Below are positions 38,339 through 47,796 of a DNA stretch of 64,000 bases, in pieces; position 1 is the first letter of the stretch, and each line of letters starts with the position of its first letter. The DNA is from Bryum argenteum (lineage: Eukaryota > Streptophyta > Bryopsida > Bryales > Bryaceae), in NCBI GenBank assembly GCA_037043015.1, contig CM073321.1, positions 10,052,001-10,116,000 of the forward strand, written 5' to 3'. The notes beneath the pieces were generated by a model. That model was not told where the DNA came from. It saw nothing but the letters and a program-made list of their open reading frames with translations, and did no database searches. The position numbers and the translations under genes were made by a program.

Positions 38339-38862
38339 TGTGAACCGCCAAAACGGTTTACGCTTGTACGAAATACAATCTACAAGCGTTAGTCTAATAT
38401 TTTTATCTTCAAAATCCCCAATTGGGACACTTAGGCTCATTCCTCCGGTTTCCGGAAATTCCATGATAATTGGAGGGGTCTTGCCTAAAGGGCCTGGCGG
38501 TCGTTTAGTCTATTCTAAATTAGTAATATTAAATTGCGTCAAAGTTTCATGACATGTTTTTGGTTATGTTTTATGACTTTATCATTATTCATAATTACCT
38601 AGATTCATCCTAATTAATAATCACAATCAAAGTAATTAGTTAAACTTTGCGGATGAACTGCTGGATGAACAAAGTTTCATCCGTTTGAAACGGATGAAGC
38701 TCTACTCCATCCAAGTTTCCAACTAGGGAGAGAAAGTAGAGTTAGGGTTCTATGTTTTTGGGTAGGGAAGGAGTGTGTGCAAGGGGAGATCTAGCATGAG
38801 TTTTGGGTCATGTTGTGTGTGGTGTTTTTGGGAAAAGTGAGTGTGATTGTAAAGGAAGTGTG
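38339..38862 (+). repeat. 3' LTR segment (524-bp direct repeat, right copy)
   Basis: Near-identical to 23045-23568, with the visible differences all in the first ~180 bp. After it only the 52-bp block 38870-38921 of LTR sequence remains before the host Gly/Arg frame resumes, so this LTR is internally deleted and truncated compared with the left one. Confidence 0.85.
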
Positions 38863-38921
38863 TCGAGCTTCGAGCTTCCAGCAAATCCTGGCTCTGGTAA
38901 CGAGCAGCAGAGACTTCGATC

Positions 38922-40942
38922 GTCCGGTGGCCGTGCTCGAGGTAGTAATCCATCTTGTGGTGGTCGTGCTCGTAGTAGTAATCCGTCGTCTGGTGGCCGT
39001 GAAGGCGGTCGTTCATCTGTTGTTCCCGGTCGTAGTGACGCTTGTTCATTCGGTGGTCGTGGTCGTGGTGGGCGTGGTCGTGGTCGTAGTCGTGCATCTA
39101 GTGGGCCTTCTAGTGTGCGGGCTTTAAGCATTGAGCCTATACAAAGCATCGATCCAATTTAGAGGAACCCGCTGATAAATCTATCCGCCGATGACGACAT
39201 TGATGAAGTTTATCCATTGGTTGACCGTCAAAGCTCCTTGGATCGCGGTGGGGATTTAGCCCGCATTGACCTAAATCCCCCTACACTCTTTGAGGAGACA
39301 CTCGCCTCGACGGGCCTCCCCGAAACTCTTAGCGAGGACGATGATATTGAAAAAGAGAACTCTGATCATCGTCGAGAGACCCGCACGAAGGCTACAAACG
39401 ATGTTTTTGGGTCTGAGTCGGATGAGGAGGTCGTTCTCGGGCAAGAGAGATTGCCCAGAGATGCACCTACTTTCGATAGTTTTGACGAAGAGAACGCCGA
39501 AGAGGGTGCCGAGGAGAGTACTAGAGGGTCTAACAAGGATAACAATATTGATCCCTCTCCCATGAATTTAGGCGACAATATCGTCTCCTCCCCGGCTCCT
39601 ATGCAAGTCCCATTGTCGGATCCAGCAGTACAAAGGTAATTAACGCCGCCTGTGACACCTGCAAGAGAGCCATCGCCGCCCCGACCACTTGCAATAGAGC
39701 CATCGCCGCCTGCGCCACTTGCAAGAGAATCATCCCCGCCTCCGCCGTCTCTTGTGCTCCCATTACCTGCTCCTGCCCCTGTAAGCGGACGGTACTTTCC
39801 TTTGTTGAAGAAGGGTGTTTGGAATACTCACGCAGACGATCCTGATGAGAAGGTGGAGACTACATTTTTCGATTTCTCGGGTGAGCCAGACTCCCCCACG
39901 CAAGCAAAGGGGGCTGTCGATCCGCTCATCAATCTTGGTCTGGGTCCGCAAGAGAAGGGTGAACCTTCACAACCGCGAGTGAAGATTGAGTCGAACATTC
40001 CCGTTCCACTCTTGAAGGATGCCAAGCGTGCACAACGTCAAAAGAAAAAGGAAGAGAGAAGGGCCGCCAAACGAGCTGAAGAAGAAGCCGCAAATGTAAG
40101 ACGGGAGGCGCAAAGACTTGCAGATCTTGCTAGGGTGGAGGAGCAACGGCGAGTAGATCAACTCAAAGTCGAATTCAAGTTGTCGAGTTTGGAGACCTCA
40201 AATTCCAGAGTTGTGGGCAATTTGAGCAATTTGAGGATCTTGATGACTCAGATAGCACAGGTGGCTCTTCCCCTTGCCTCCTTCAACCCCGTCAATCAGC
40301 CTACTTTGGCTATATGTGGGCCTTCGACTTCCACCACCCAAACTCCACCCAAACGCTCAGCATCTCCGATTCCTTCAGTTCCTGCCTGCATTCTTCCTGC
40401 TCCGTCTACCTCAGTACCCGACGTTGTTATTGAGGAAATTATTAGAGAGGCATCTCCTTTGGAAGCTGATATCGCCAATCAGGGAGAGAACGATGGCGTT
40501 CATCCGCTCGAGGCACCAGACCACCAAAAAGACAACGTGGACTACGAAGCCAGCGACCACGGACGAGCAGATGAAGATGTTCTTGACGGTGCTTCCTCAC
40601 TCTTGGTGACCCACGTTTCCATAAGCGCGACCTCCGCGCATGAGGTTCCGGAGGGTGTTCAAGACTTGCAGGAAGATGCAGAGACAACGGTTCAGGGTGT
40701 CCCAATTTCACTTGACTCTGCGAACGACATACCTGACTCAGTACCCGCGACCAATCCCACGGTGAGCTTCTTATCAAATGTAGCAAAACTTGTTTAGCTC
40801 GGGTCGACCTAAATATCTGTTTGACTGGTTGATGAGCATCTGCTCATATTATTGCTCTGCTTGTATGATGTTTAATTTTGTAATAATCTTTAAGCCTGCG
40901 CTCCTTGTTTTACAGGAGTCCGGCATTGAAGACCGCGAGTAG
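38922..40942 (+). pseudogene. Gly/Arg-rich, acidic and coiled-coil tail of the ParB/methyltransferase-like gene
   Basis: Continuation of the gene split at 23044. One frame runs 38922-40761: GR-rich repeats (FGGRGRGGRGRGRSR), an in-frame TAG (39160-39162), an acidic region with GQERLPRDA, a TAA (39637-39639), Pro-rich repeats, the block RYFPLLKKGVWNTH, and a Lys/Glu/Arg coiled coil (~40015-40200). After intron 40762-40915, which carries one palindrome, a short exon encodes ESGIEDRE and ends in TAG at 40940-40942. The paralogue on the minus strand ends with ESGTDGGE-TAG, so this terminal stop is genuine. GR-rich plus coiled-coil sequence suggests nucleic-acid binding and self-association (inference). 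AATAAA follows at about 41018. Confidence 0.65.
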
Positions 40943-41022
40943 GTCTTGCGAGTTAGTCTTCGAATTATTGGATGGTGTGCCACTATTGTAGATAGTACCA
41001 TGTAGTGACATCATTCAATAAA

Positions 41023-42134
41023 ATGAAGACCTTTTATTTTATTTGTTGCGTCTGCACTGCGTCCGCGTCATTCTCACTCATTCTTGGCGCTAAATATCGT
41101 CATTTCTCTATCAGGCCGCGCCGCCGAGTACCTTATTCCGTCCGCTTGCCACCAGAACCCCCACCGACCACCTTGTGTTGTGCGTTGGTGTGGTAGTCCG
41201 GTCCCCAATCACGCCGAACAATCATTTGCATGCCTCAGCATTTCACAAGGTAACACTCTTGTTTTAATATCGTCCGCAATTGTCACTTATCGTGCTGCAG
41301 GCTAGATTGTCCAAATCTTCAAGCAGGACTTTCCCTACATTCTTTGGTCAACCCCTACCACCTGTGCCATCACTCAATGGACACCGGTCCATGCCCAAGT
41401 GGTTAAATGTGGTGTTGGAGTTGAACGGCGTTCTTTGTTCCACTACCCCTATGTCTCAGGCCCCATCTCAGTACCTTATTTTTCCCGATCCCATACACCC
41501 TCCTGTTCTTTCCTCCACTATCCCCACCGTAGTTGCTGACACGGTAGTATACTATTGTCCAGGATTGACCCCCTTTCTTAATGTGTTAGACCGTTTCTGC
41601 CACATCCACGTTTGGAGTACCCTTCAACCTGAAGTAGTCGACGGTCTCTGCACCTTCCTTTTCTCTAGAACTTTTGCCGTTCCGCAAATTATATTGGCCT
41701 CAAACTCGTGCGATGGACTCTTGCTGAAGAATTATACGAAGGCCATGTACCCTGGCACGACTAATCCTATCTTACTTAAATATCCACGTCGACGTCTCTT
41801 CACTAGAAGGGATGCTAATTTCAACGCCCAAAAATTTATTATGGTCGATAGCAATTATGCGGCTTGTATGGTTGTTCCTCCACTGAACACTCTCTTTCGT
41901 GATCCCTGGGTCCATTCACATCTGGGTCCACCCTCAGACTCTTATCCACTAAAATTAATCCACAAGTTTTGTTTTGCCGTACATTTGAGAGGTCCGCAGA
42001 ACTTCCGTCAAGTTATGACTAGTAGACCCTCTCACAATAACTTGTCCAAGGACTCCGAGTTGTACGACATTATGTCTCGGAATTCGCCCTATGTGTGGAA
42101 CCAACTCCTACTAAATGGAAAAACTATGTCTTGA
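41023..42134 (+). pseudogene. HAD/FCP1-like protein of element 1
   Basis: ATG 41023 starts a short exon that needs one frame change before matching its minus-strand paralogue (AEYLIPSACHQNPHRPP). Intron 41250-41300 follows, then exon 41301-42134. The exon shows the layout of FCP1/NIF-type HAD phosphatases: KWLNVVLELNGVLC where D-x-D-x-T/V is expected, HIHVWSTLQPEVV, LLKYPRRRLFTR, and IMVDSNYAACMV. The nucleophilic first Asp is Glu and the second is Asn, so phosphatase activity is unlikely; the paralogue at 47797 keeps Glu-x-Asp. The true family also includes TIM50- and SCP-type proteins, and which is closest cannot be told here. The C-terminal block LSKDSELYDIMSRNSP is conserved in both copies. 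Confidence 0.65.
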
Positions 42135-42231
42135 TTACTTTCATTTACGGTATTGGTTTAAATTTGTTCTTTTTGCTTTTTGCTTGACTTAGTGTTCTAA
42201 TGCCTGGTCTGATTATCACCATTTCGTAGTC

Positions 42232-42803
42232 ATGGATTTGCGAATTGCCACTTTCGATTGTTCCGGTGAGTCTACCTTTAGAATGCTTATCAAAGACTTA
42301 GTGTTTGTTTTTATAATATTCAGGTTTTCAGCGATGGACAACAAAATGCCTCCGTGGATGATATTCTCCCAATGGGTCCATCTACGATGTCAGATCCCTC
42401 TTACAATAGTGAGGGGTCAAGGACACTCTCGGAATTGGAGCGAGGGCGGTACATATATCCTGCTCGAGATGACGCATTTGATGTGGATTACACCAAAGAC
42501 GTCATGGATGATGATGATGATGTCGTTGATAGGTATGTCAATGTATCGAATCAAATTGTGGCGGCTTCACGTGATAATATCCCGGCTACGACGACAGGCA
42601 CGGTGGCACGGATTACTGACACTCCAATTCATTTTCCGGACCTAGGTATACCTTGCGATTTAGCTCCCGTGAAGCTAAATGATCCTTTGCGAACAACAAT
42701 CGCCCGTGTGGGACTCTCCTTAGAAGGAGACTATCCCTGAGTTGTTGGGAAGCGTGACAGAAATGAGGCTTTTGGTGATGCACGTCCACGTAGTACTATT
42801 TAG
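42232..42803 (+). CDS. Small acidic protein of element 1, unrecognised
   Basis: The main exon 42324-42740 follows an AG acceptor and reads VFSDGQQNASVDDILPMG, then YTKDVMDDDDDVVD. It carries an in-frame palindrome at 42658-42682 (encoding DLAPVKLN) and ends in TGA (42738-42740); homologous-looking codons continue to TAG at 42801. A possible first exon starts at ATG 42232 (MDLRIATFDCS) but its donor phase does not fit cleanly. The paralogue is 46972-47595 on the minus strand: both share a Ser/Glu-rich patch, DYTK-D-MD-x-DD-VVD, and the L-A-x-x-x-LN block. Function unknown. It is the last gene before the right terminus. Confidence 0.5.
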
Positions 42804-43135
42804 ATTTTTTTGGGCTTTACTTTAGGAGGTCTACAATTACACCAATAATGTGTTTTCTGGATTTTTCATTCAATAAATTTTTCTCCTTTAGTAAATTTGT
42901 TTTAATCATTGTTTGTATTTTGAATGAATTCTTCTTTTTGTTTCAGTATAGTTTGTATATTCATTAGTGCGTCTTTTTATTTTGAGAATATTCTGTTATA
43001 TTGATAAACCATGTTTTTTATTTTGAAAATACTTCTCTCTATATTGATAAACTTACATTATTTGGTAATGTATTTGGCTTGGTGCAGTCTAAGTGCGATT
43101 GTATTACTCTAATTCGTATTTACCATTTTGTGCAT
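42804..43135. other. Subterminal non-coding stretch at the right end of element 1
   Basis: AT-rich sequence with AATAAA near 42870, a likely polyadenylation signal for the small acidic gene, and nothing else recognisable. Confidence 0.45.
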
Positions 43136-43163
43136 ATATTCCCATTATAATGAATTACGTGTT
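43136..43163 (-). repeat. Right terminal inverted repeat of element 1
   Basis: Exact reverse complement of 6334-6361, followed by TGAT (43164-43167), the same four bases that precede the left end. Confidence 0.85.
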
Positions 43164-43167
43164 TGAT

Positions 43168-44126
43168 CTATTTATTATATGTATATTTATTTATGTATTT
43201 ACATTAACATATTTATGAAAAGTCTATAAAATATCCAATGATTCACAAATTGAATGTGTATTAAATAATCTCTTCATTAATACTTATATTATCCAAAGAA
43301 ATATTCATTAAAGATATTATTTATGTACGACTAATACCAAACTAACTTATTTACCAAAAACTTATACTCTTTCTTTTTTTTGTTTTTTTTTAATTATATT
43401 TTTATTTTTATTTTTTTGATATATAGAATAGGTATTATGATAGACAGTTATCATTTTGATTTCTAATTTAAAAAAAAAATCACATCAATTTTTTATTAGC
43501 AACTCTTGCCTTTCGATAGTAATCGCATAGATCTTTTCATAATTTACCCCAATTGTGACTTGAGTACAAGAAGAATATTCTTGTTTTTAAAAACTAGCGT
43601 ATGTACTTCAGATTTTATTTATTTATACTAACAAACTATTATTTGTACTTGTAAATACCCATCATCCGAAAATAGTACATACTTTAGAAGTAGAAGAAAT
43701 TAATATGTACAAGACAATTCGTGGTACAAATATAGTATATTTGTTTTACTCTGATGATCAAAAAATTACACATCAATTACAAAGTGAAGAGTCTCATATA
43801 GAATTATTTTTACTCTAAAATGGTATTTCATGCATGTATACTGTAGGCGATAAAAACTAAACATGACAGACTTTTTGTTTACAAAACATAGAGAACAATG
43901 TACTCTCTAAATTTTTTGTTTAAAACTAAGAATTTAGAGTATTAAATTTAGTCACAATTTAGTCACAAACTTCCATTAAAAACCTAAAAATTTACTTAGT
44001 CAAAATTTGGACAAAACTTGCACATAAACATAGTCTAATCGTAGTCAAAACTTAGCCAAGAATTAGTAAACATACTTAAAACGTAACAAAATTTTTGACT
44101 AATAATCACTAAAGTTAAAAAGTTTG
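43168..44126. other. AT-rich flank right of element 1, no gene
   Basis: No ORFs of coding quality. Several long T runs near 43370-43430. Repeated LTR-like or terminal sequences were looked for and not found. Confidence 0.5.
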
Positions 44127-44228
44127 CCATGCCCATGATCATGTGCATGGGCATGGTCATGTACATGGCCATGCATGTGTGTATGATCATGTGCATGACC
44201 ATGCCCATGCACATGATCATGGGCATGG
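44127..44228. repeat. Perfect 35-bp-arm hairpin made of CATG units
   Basis: 44127-44161 is exactly reverse complementary to 44194-44228. The arms consist of CATG-containing words (CCATGCCCATGATCATG...), and the 32-nt loop is itself CATG-rich. Twelve nucleotides after it a second, 9-bp perfect hairpin lies at 44240-44265 (GTGATGGAA / TTCCATCAC). ORFs here (Met/His repeats) are by-products of the repeat. Confidence 0.9.
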
Positions 44229-44269
44229 AAAAGTTTTTCGTGATGGAATCCCCACGTTCCATCACCGCC

Positions 44270-46258
44270 GCCATTTCAACGCAGTGCCCATCCCCCCACT
44301 TACCGGCCATTGTCAGGCGCATTTCCTGCTTTCACTCGTCTTTCTCCTCCGCGTTGGCACAGTTCGCTTTTGGTGCATTTCTCATTCTCGGAGTTTGCAC
44401 TGGTCTTCCGCTTGTTGTCTTTTAGAGCTGGCGATTGTGTTGTCGTTTTGCGGTGGCTTTTGAGGATCAGGGTTTTTGTCGTCTTGCGCTCGAGTTTGTA
44501 ATTCTTTACGCCATTTTGTTTGGGGCACTCTTGTGTAGTTTAGAACTTGTTGGGGTTGCGCCGAGAAGGAGGTTGGGGAGGATCTAGCGGAAGAGGTTTA
44601 CTTCTCGGAGAGCGGCGGAGGAGTGCTTCTGCGAGCGACGGTGCTGGAGCGTTGCTTGGCGGCTATGGTGGAGCTTCTGCGAGCGGCGGTGCTAGAGCTG
44701 CTGCAAGCGGCAGTGTTAGAGCTTCTGCGAGCGGCGGTGCTGCTGCCGTGGCCATCGCCGGTGCGACTGCAAGTTCCTCGTCATACAGCTAAGGTTTGTT
44801 ATATGTTTTTCCTGTTAACTAGGGTTTAAAACCACCGTTCGGAGGTCATTCGTGAAGCTCGCTAGCAACTGTGCTTCCCCGTGGTATTCTATCGCGCGTC
44901 TCGCACCCACGTTAGTCTAGTGGTTGTGAGTTGTGACGACAATCATCTCGGCCGCCCTTCATTTCATGTTTAGGGTACCTCACTGCTCACTTGATTGCCA
45001 CTCTTACACCCGTCCCTTGCGAGGCAAGAGAGAGAGAGCTTGTCGATCGAATGTTGTGTCAGATCTGCTTATAAATGTGTATCTTTGTTGCCAGAGACCA
45101 AACTGTTTGTCTTTTCGATCGATCTCCTTATCCAAAACCCGCAGTTTTAGAGCCCGAATATCCCGCTCTTCTAGAGTCTAAATCTGCAATATTAGAATTC
45201 ATTACTCGCGATTTTAGAGCTCAAGAATGTGTTTGTCGATCTGGAACAAAAAATCATTTTTGAGTGGAAGGTATCATACTTTTGATGGAGATAGAAGCGT
45301 AGAAGAAGGTCTGGATGTTTTGATGATCGTAAACAAGCGTGTAGTGAAGGATTTGTGAGTAGTAGTATTGGCATGGGGACAACGGATTTGCAGCAGCAGC
45401 CGAGTTCGGAATAGTACAAAGCGCAAGGAGATTTTATTTGAATTGCTTATAGTTAATCCTTGTGCATCCGTTTATCAACAGTGTGGAACTTCTCTAAGCT
45501 CATTTTAACCCTGAAGTCTAGCAAGTTTATTCTACTTGAAAACTATCTAGGTTTTTGATTTGCTTCTTCAAATTCTGTGTATGAAGTTACGCTTGCCCTC
45601 TAACGCGAATGCTGAATGAGAAGGTGCAGATACAATTGTGGGAGATAGACTTGTTGAAGATCGGGTTCAACATTCAATTGCAAAGAACTTGGAGATAGTC
45701 GTATTTGACGAAGAATATCGAGGTAAGGTGTGATAAAGTTTGTATAAGAATCAGTCAGCCAGGACTTATTATGATTTTTTGTATTTTTGTATTCTCGCTT
45801 TCATTGTTGTGCATTATTCATAGCACTTCCTTTGAAGATTCAATGCTGATGCTATGGCTTGAAACTCGTACATCTTTGAATTTTACGTAAAGTGCAGCAT
45901 GTTATGTTGGATTGCTTCATATTGTTAAAAGAAAGCCCACGCTTCCGCTTCGAACAAAGTATTCATTAACCTCTGATTTGAAGAACATATGTATTCACTA
46001 AACTCTGAACAATACACCACAAATGCTCACAAGCAAATGTAGTTCCTCTCAGACCTTCCCAATCAAGAACCAATCACATTCTTGTGCAGGTCAAGCCCAA
46101 ACGAAGTGCATCAGAGAAGTCCATCGCCGAGTATAGAAGAAAAATGGCAGACAGGTGATCATCATAATCAGCAAAAATCTACTAAAACACACTGTAGTTC
46201 AACTAGAGCAGAGAAGAATAAGCCCTTAGAAAAATATGCCCCCTACATAGAAGCGGAT
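44270..46258. other. Spacer between elements 1 and 2, no confirmed gene
   Basis: The region has a GC-rich part (44540-44790) with short AGCGGCGGTGCT-type repeats followed by CTAGGGTTTAAAACC (a telo-box-like site). A tRNA A-box-like TTAGTCTAGTGGTTGTGA lies near 44912 without a B box. Scattered short ORFs have no homologue in the window. It may be leader sequence of another, unrecognised element gene. Confidence 0.4.
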
Positions 46259-46612
46259 GCAGTTTAGCTCGAGTCGAGCTAAACCGTAGCTGACAAATGC
46301 CTCTACAGTTTAGCTCGACTCGAGCTAAACTGTAGCTGACACTACCTACACAATTTAGCTCGAGTCGAGCTAAACTGTACTCGACAAATGCTTCTACAGT
46401 TTAGCTCAACTCAAGCTAAACTGTAGATAAGACTACCTACACAGTTTAGCTCGAGTTGAGCTAAACTATAGCTGACACATGCCTACGCAGTTTAGCTCAA
46501 CTCAAGCTACACTGTAGTCGGCACAAAACTCTACAGTTTAGCTCGACTTGAGCTAAACTGTAACTGACACAAGCCTCTACAGTGTAGCTCGAGTCGAGCT
46601 AAACTGCTGCCC
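46259..46612. repeat. Palindrome array of TTTAGCTCGA-TCGAGCTAAA units, eight copies
   Basis: Eight units at ~46-nt spacing, e.g. CAGTTTAGCTCGA followed by its complement, with spacers such as TGTAGCTGACAAATGCCTCTA. It matches the array at 2539-3108 in palindrome and spacing, but the spacers differ. It lies about 90 bp left of the terminus of element 2, with AGGGTTTAGGG (telo-box) in between. Confidence 0.9.
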
Positions 46613-46971
46613 ATGTTAAGAACGAACTCCTATTTACGACGCAGTTCAGGGTTTAGGGTACAGTGTTTGCGTGACCGAATTGACAATGAAATCTACATAA
46701 CAAACACGTAATTCGTTATAATGGGAATATATACTGATTTTGGTAATTAGGGAGACTTCCATTTAGATCGATTCTGACCTGATTAGTTACCAAATCACCA
46801 GGTTTTTACTGATAATGATGAATTTTCTCAATATAAAAGACAATCATAGAAAAGAATTCATAATGCAAGCTAAGAAATATGCTCCCCCAAGAGAAAATTT
46901 TATTGATATGAAAGCACAAATACAATTTATTGGTGTAATTGTAGACCTCCAACAGGTAGGCATTCTATTAT

Positions 46972-47595
46972 CTACCAATTACGACGTGGCGGAGAGGAGG
47001 TATCACCACAAGAATCTTTCTTAGTGAATACAGGGTCCTCACTACGTGTGTATTTAGAGAAGGCAGGTTTGTCCATCTCCATAAGCCCACCACTTCTACG
47101 ACGCTTTGGTGCACGTCTCCGTAATAGACGGTGAGTCTCAGACGAAAATCGTGTTGGATGAACGCAAGTGTTTGCCCCAAGAGATAAGGAGCAATGAGCC
47201 ACAGTATATGGCAAGGAACTATTTAGCTCGAATCGAGCTAAATAGGCACGGCCATCGACGACGGGGTTGCGTAATACAGCTTCACCTTGGGGTGCCGCTG
47301 CAACCGAGGTCATCACATTGATTTGATCATGGCCGGTTGCAATAATTGGTTGAATCTGAATAGGGGGACTGTCTACTACACCATCATCGTTATTATCCAT
47401 GTCCTCCTTCGTGTAGTCTACAGCCGACGCATCGTCCGAAGCACAGTAGATTAGCCGTCCCCGCATTCGTTCTGAGAAAGATCTGGAGTCGTCACTTGTA
47501 ATGGAAGCCTCTGACACCGTCAAAGGACCAATTACAAGATTTGCTTGCAAAGCACATGATGGACGAGGCAAGGGCTGACGTCCAACAACAGCAAC
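46972..47595 (-). CDS. Small acidic protein of element 2, unrecognised
   Basis: Paralogue of 42324-42740. From an AG acceptor at 47595 (an upstream exon MAVFINQ is possible) it reads VAVVGRQPLPRP, an acidic block DYTKEDMDNNDDGVVD, and YLARFELNSS, which is encoded by a perfect palindrome at 47223-47245. Unlike the plus copy it continues into a basic stretch LLRRRAPKRRRSGG and ends at TAG 46974-46972. The basic run suggests a nuclear localisation signal (inference). No internal stop, so it could be intact. Confidence 0.5.
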   Translation of the reverse strand, partial: VAVVGRQPLPRPSCALQANLVIGPLTVSEASITSDDSRSFSERMRGRLIYCASDDASAVDYTKEDMDNNDDGVVDSPPIQIQPIIATGHDQINVMTSVAAAPQGEAVLRNPVVDGRAYLARFELNSSLPYTVAHCSLSLGANTCVHPTRFSSETHRLLRRRAPKRRRSGGLMEMDKPAFSKYTRSEDPVFTKKDSCGDTSSPPRRNW

Positions 47596-47796
47596 CTGGT
47601 TTATAAACACAGCCATTTTAGAAAGTGAGTCCAAGAGACTAAGTGCAATGAAAAAGGTACACAATATAACAACGCATTTAATCATGTATGTCGAGGGTGG
47701 ATTCACCAATCGATCTACAATATATTTCCATCTGAGCAACCGATAAACATAAGGTTTCTGGGGTACAAACGAGAATAATACCACTGATAAAAGTAT

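Larger units (their letters stand above)
23045..38921 (+). mobile_element. Ty3/gypsy LTR retrotransposon inserted in the Gly/Arg tail
   Basis: A 524-bp direct repeat (23045-23568 and 38339-38862) with about four visible differences, plus a shared 52-bp block (28632-28683 and 38870-38921), marks LTR sequence at both ends. Internal order is leader, gag with zinc knuckles, aspartic protease, reverse transcriptase, RNase H, integrase, polypurine tract: the Ty3/gypsy order. A primer-binding-site-like TGGTGCGTTTGCCAGG lies at 29930. The host reading frame (Gly/Arg-rich) stops at 23044 and resumes at 38922, which shows insertion into the gene. No clean 5-bp target duplication is seen, and the 3' LTR lacks about 1.3 kb expected from the 5' side, so the ends are rearranged. 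Many in-frame stops: inactive. Confidence 0.85.
6334..43163. mobile_element. Element 1: giant composite DNA transposon with 28-bp TIRs
   Basis: The left end (6334-6361) begins AACACGTAATTC and runs to GGGAATAT; the right end (43136-43163) is its exact reverse complement over 28 bp. Both are flanked by TGAT (6330-6333 and 43164-43167), a clean 4-bp target duplication. The same terminus with one mismatch recurs at 46703 at the end of a second member. Inside are a DUF7869-like gene (minus), an inverted pair of ~1.35-kb arms, a ParB/methyltransferase-like gene with a long tail, a HAD-like gene and a small acidic gene (all plus). Removing the 15.9-kb retrotransposon leaves about 21 kb. The DUF7869-like product is the best transposase candidate (inference); I know of no named superfamily with this gene set. 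Confidence 0.8.

Noticed and set aside
38272-38873. CGAGCTTCGAG at 38275 and 38871 as an 11-bp target duplication of a separate inserted unit
   Set aside because: The enclosed sequence is LTR of the retrotransposon, also present at 23045, and the motif is internally repetitive (CTTCGAGCTTC), so chance or LTR rearrangement is a simpler explanation.
44129-44463. Met/His-rich ORFs over the CATG repeat
   Set aside because: They are produced by the CATG hairpin on both strands and have no support from paralogues or splice context.
46259-46612. CRISPR-like array (regular repeats and spacers)
   Set aside because: The repeats are full palindromes with variable cores, the spacers are similar to each other, there are no cas genes, and the setting is eukaryotic with introns.
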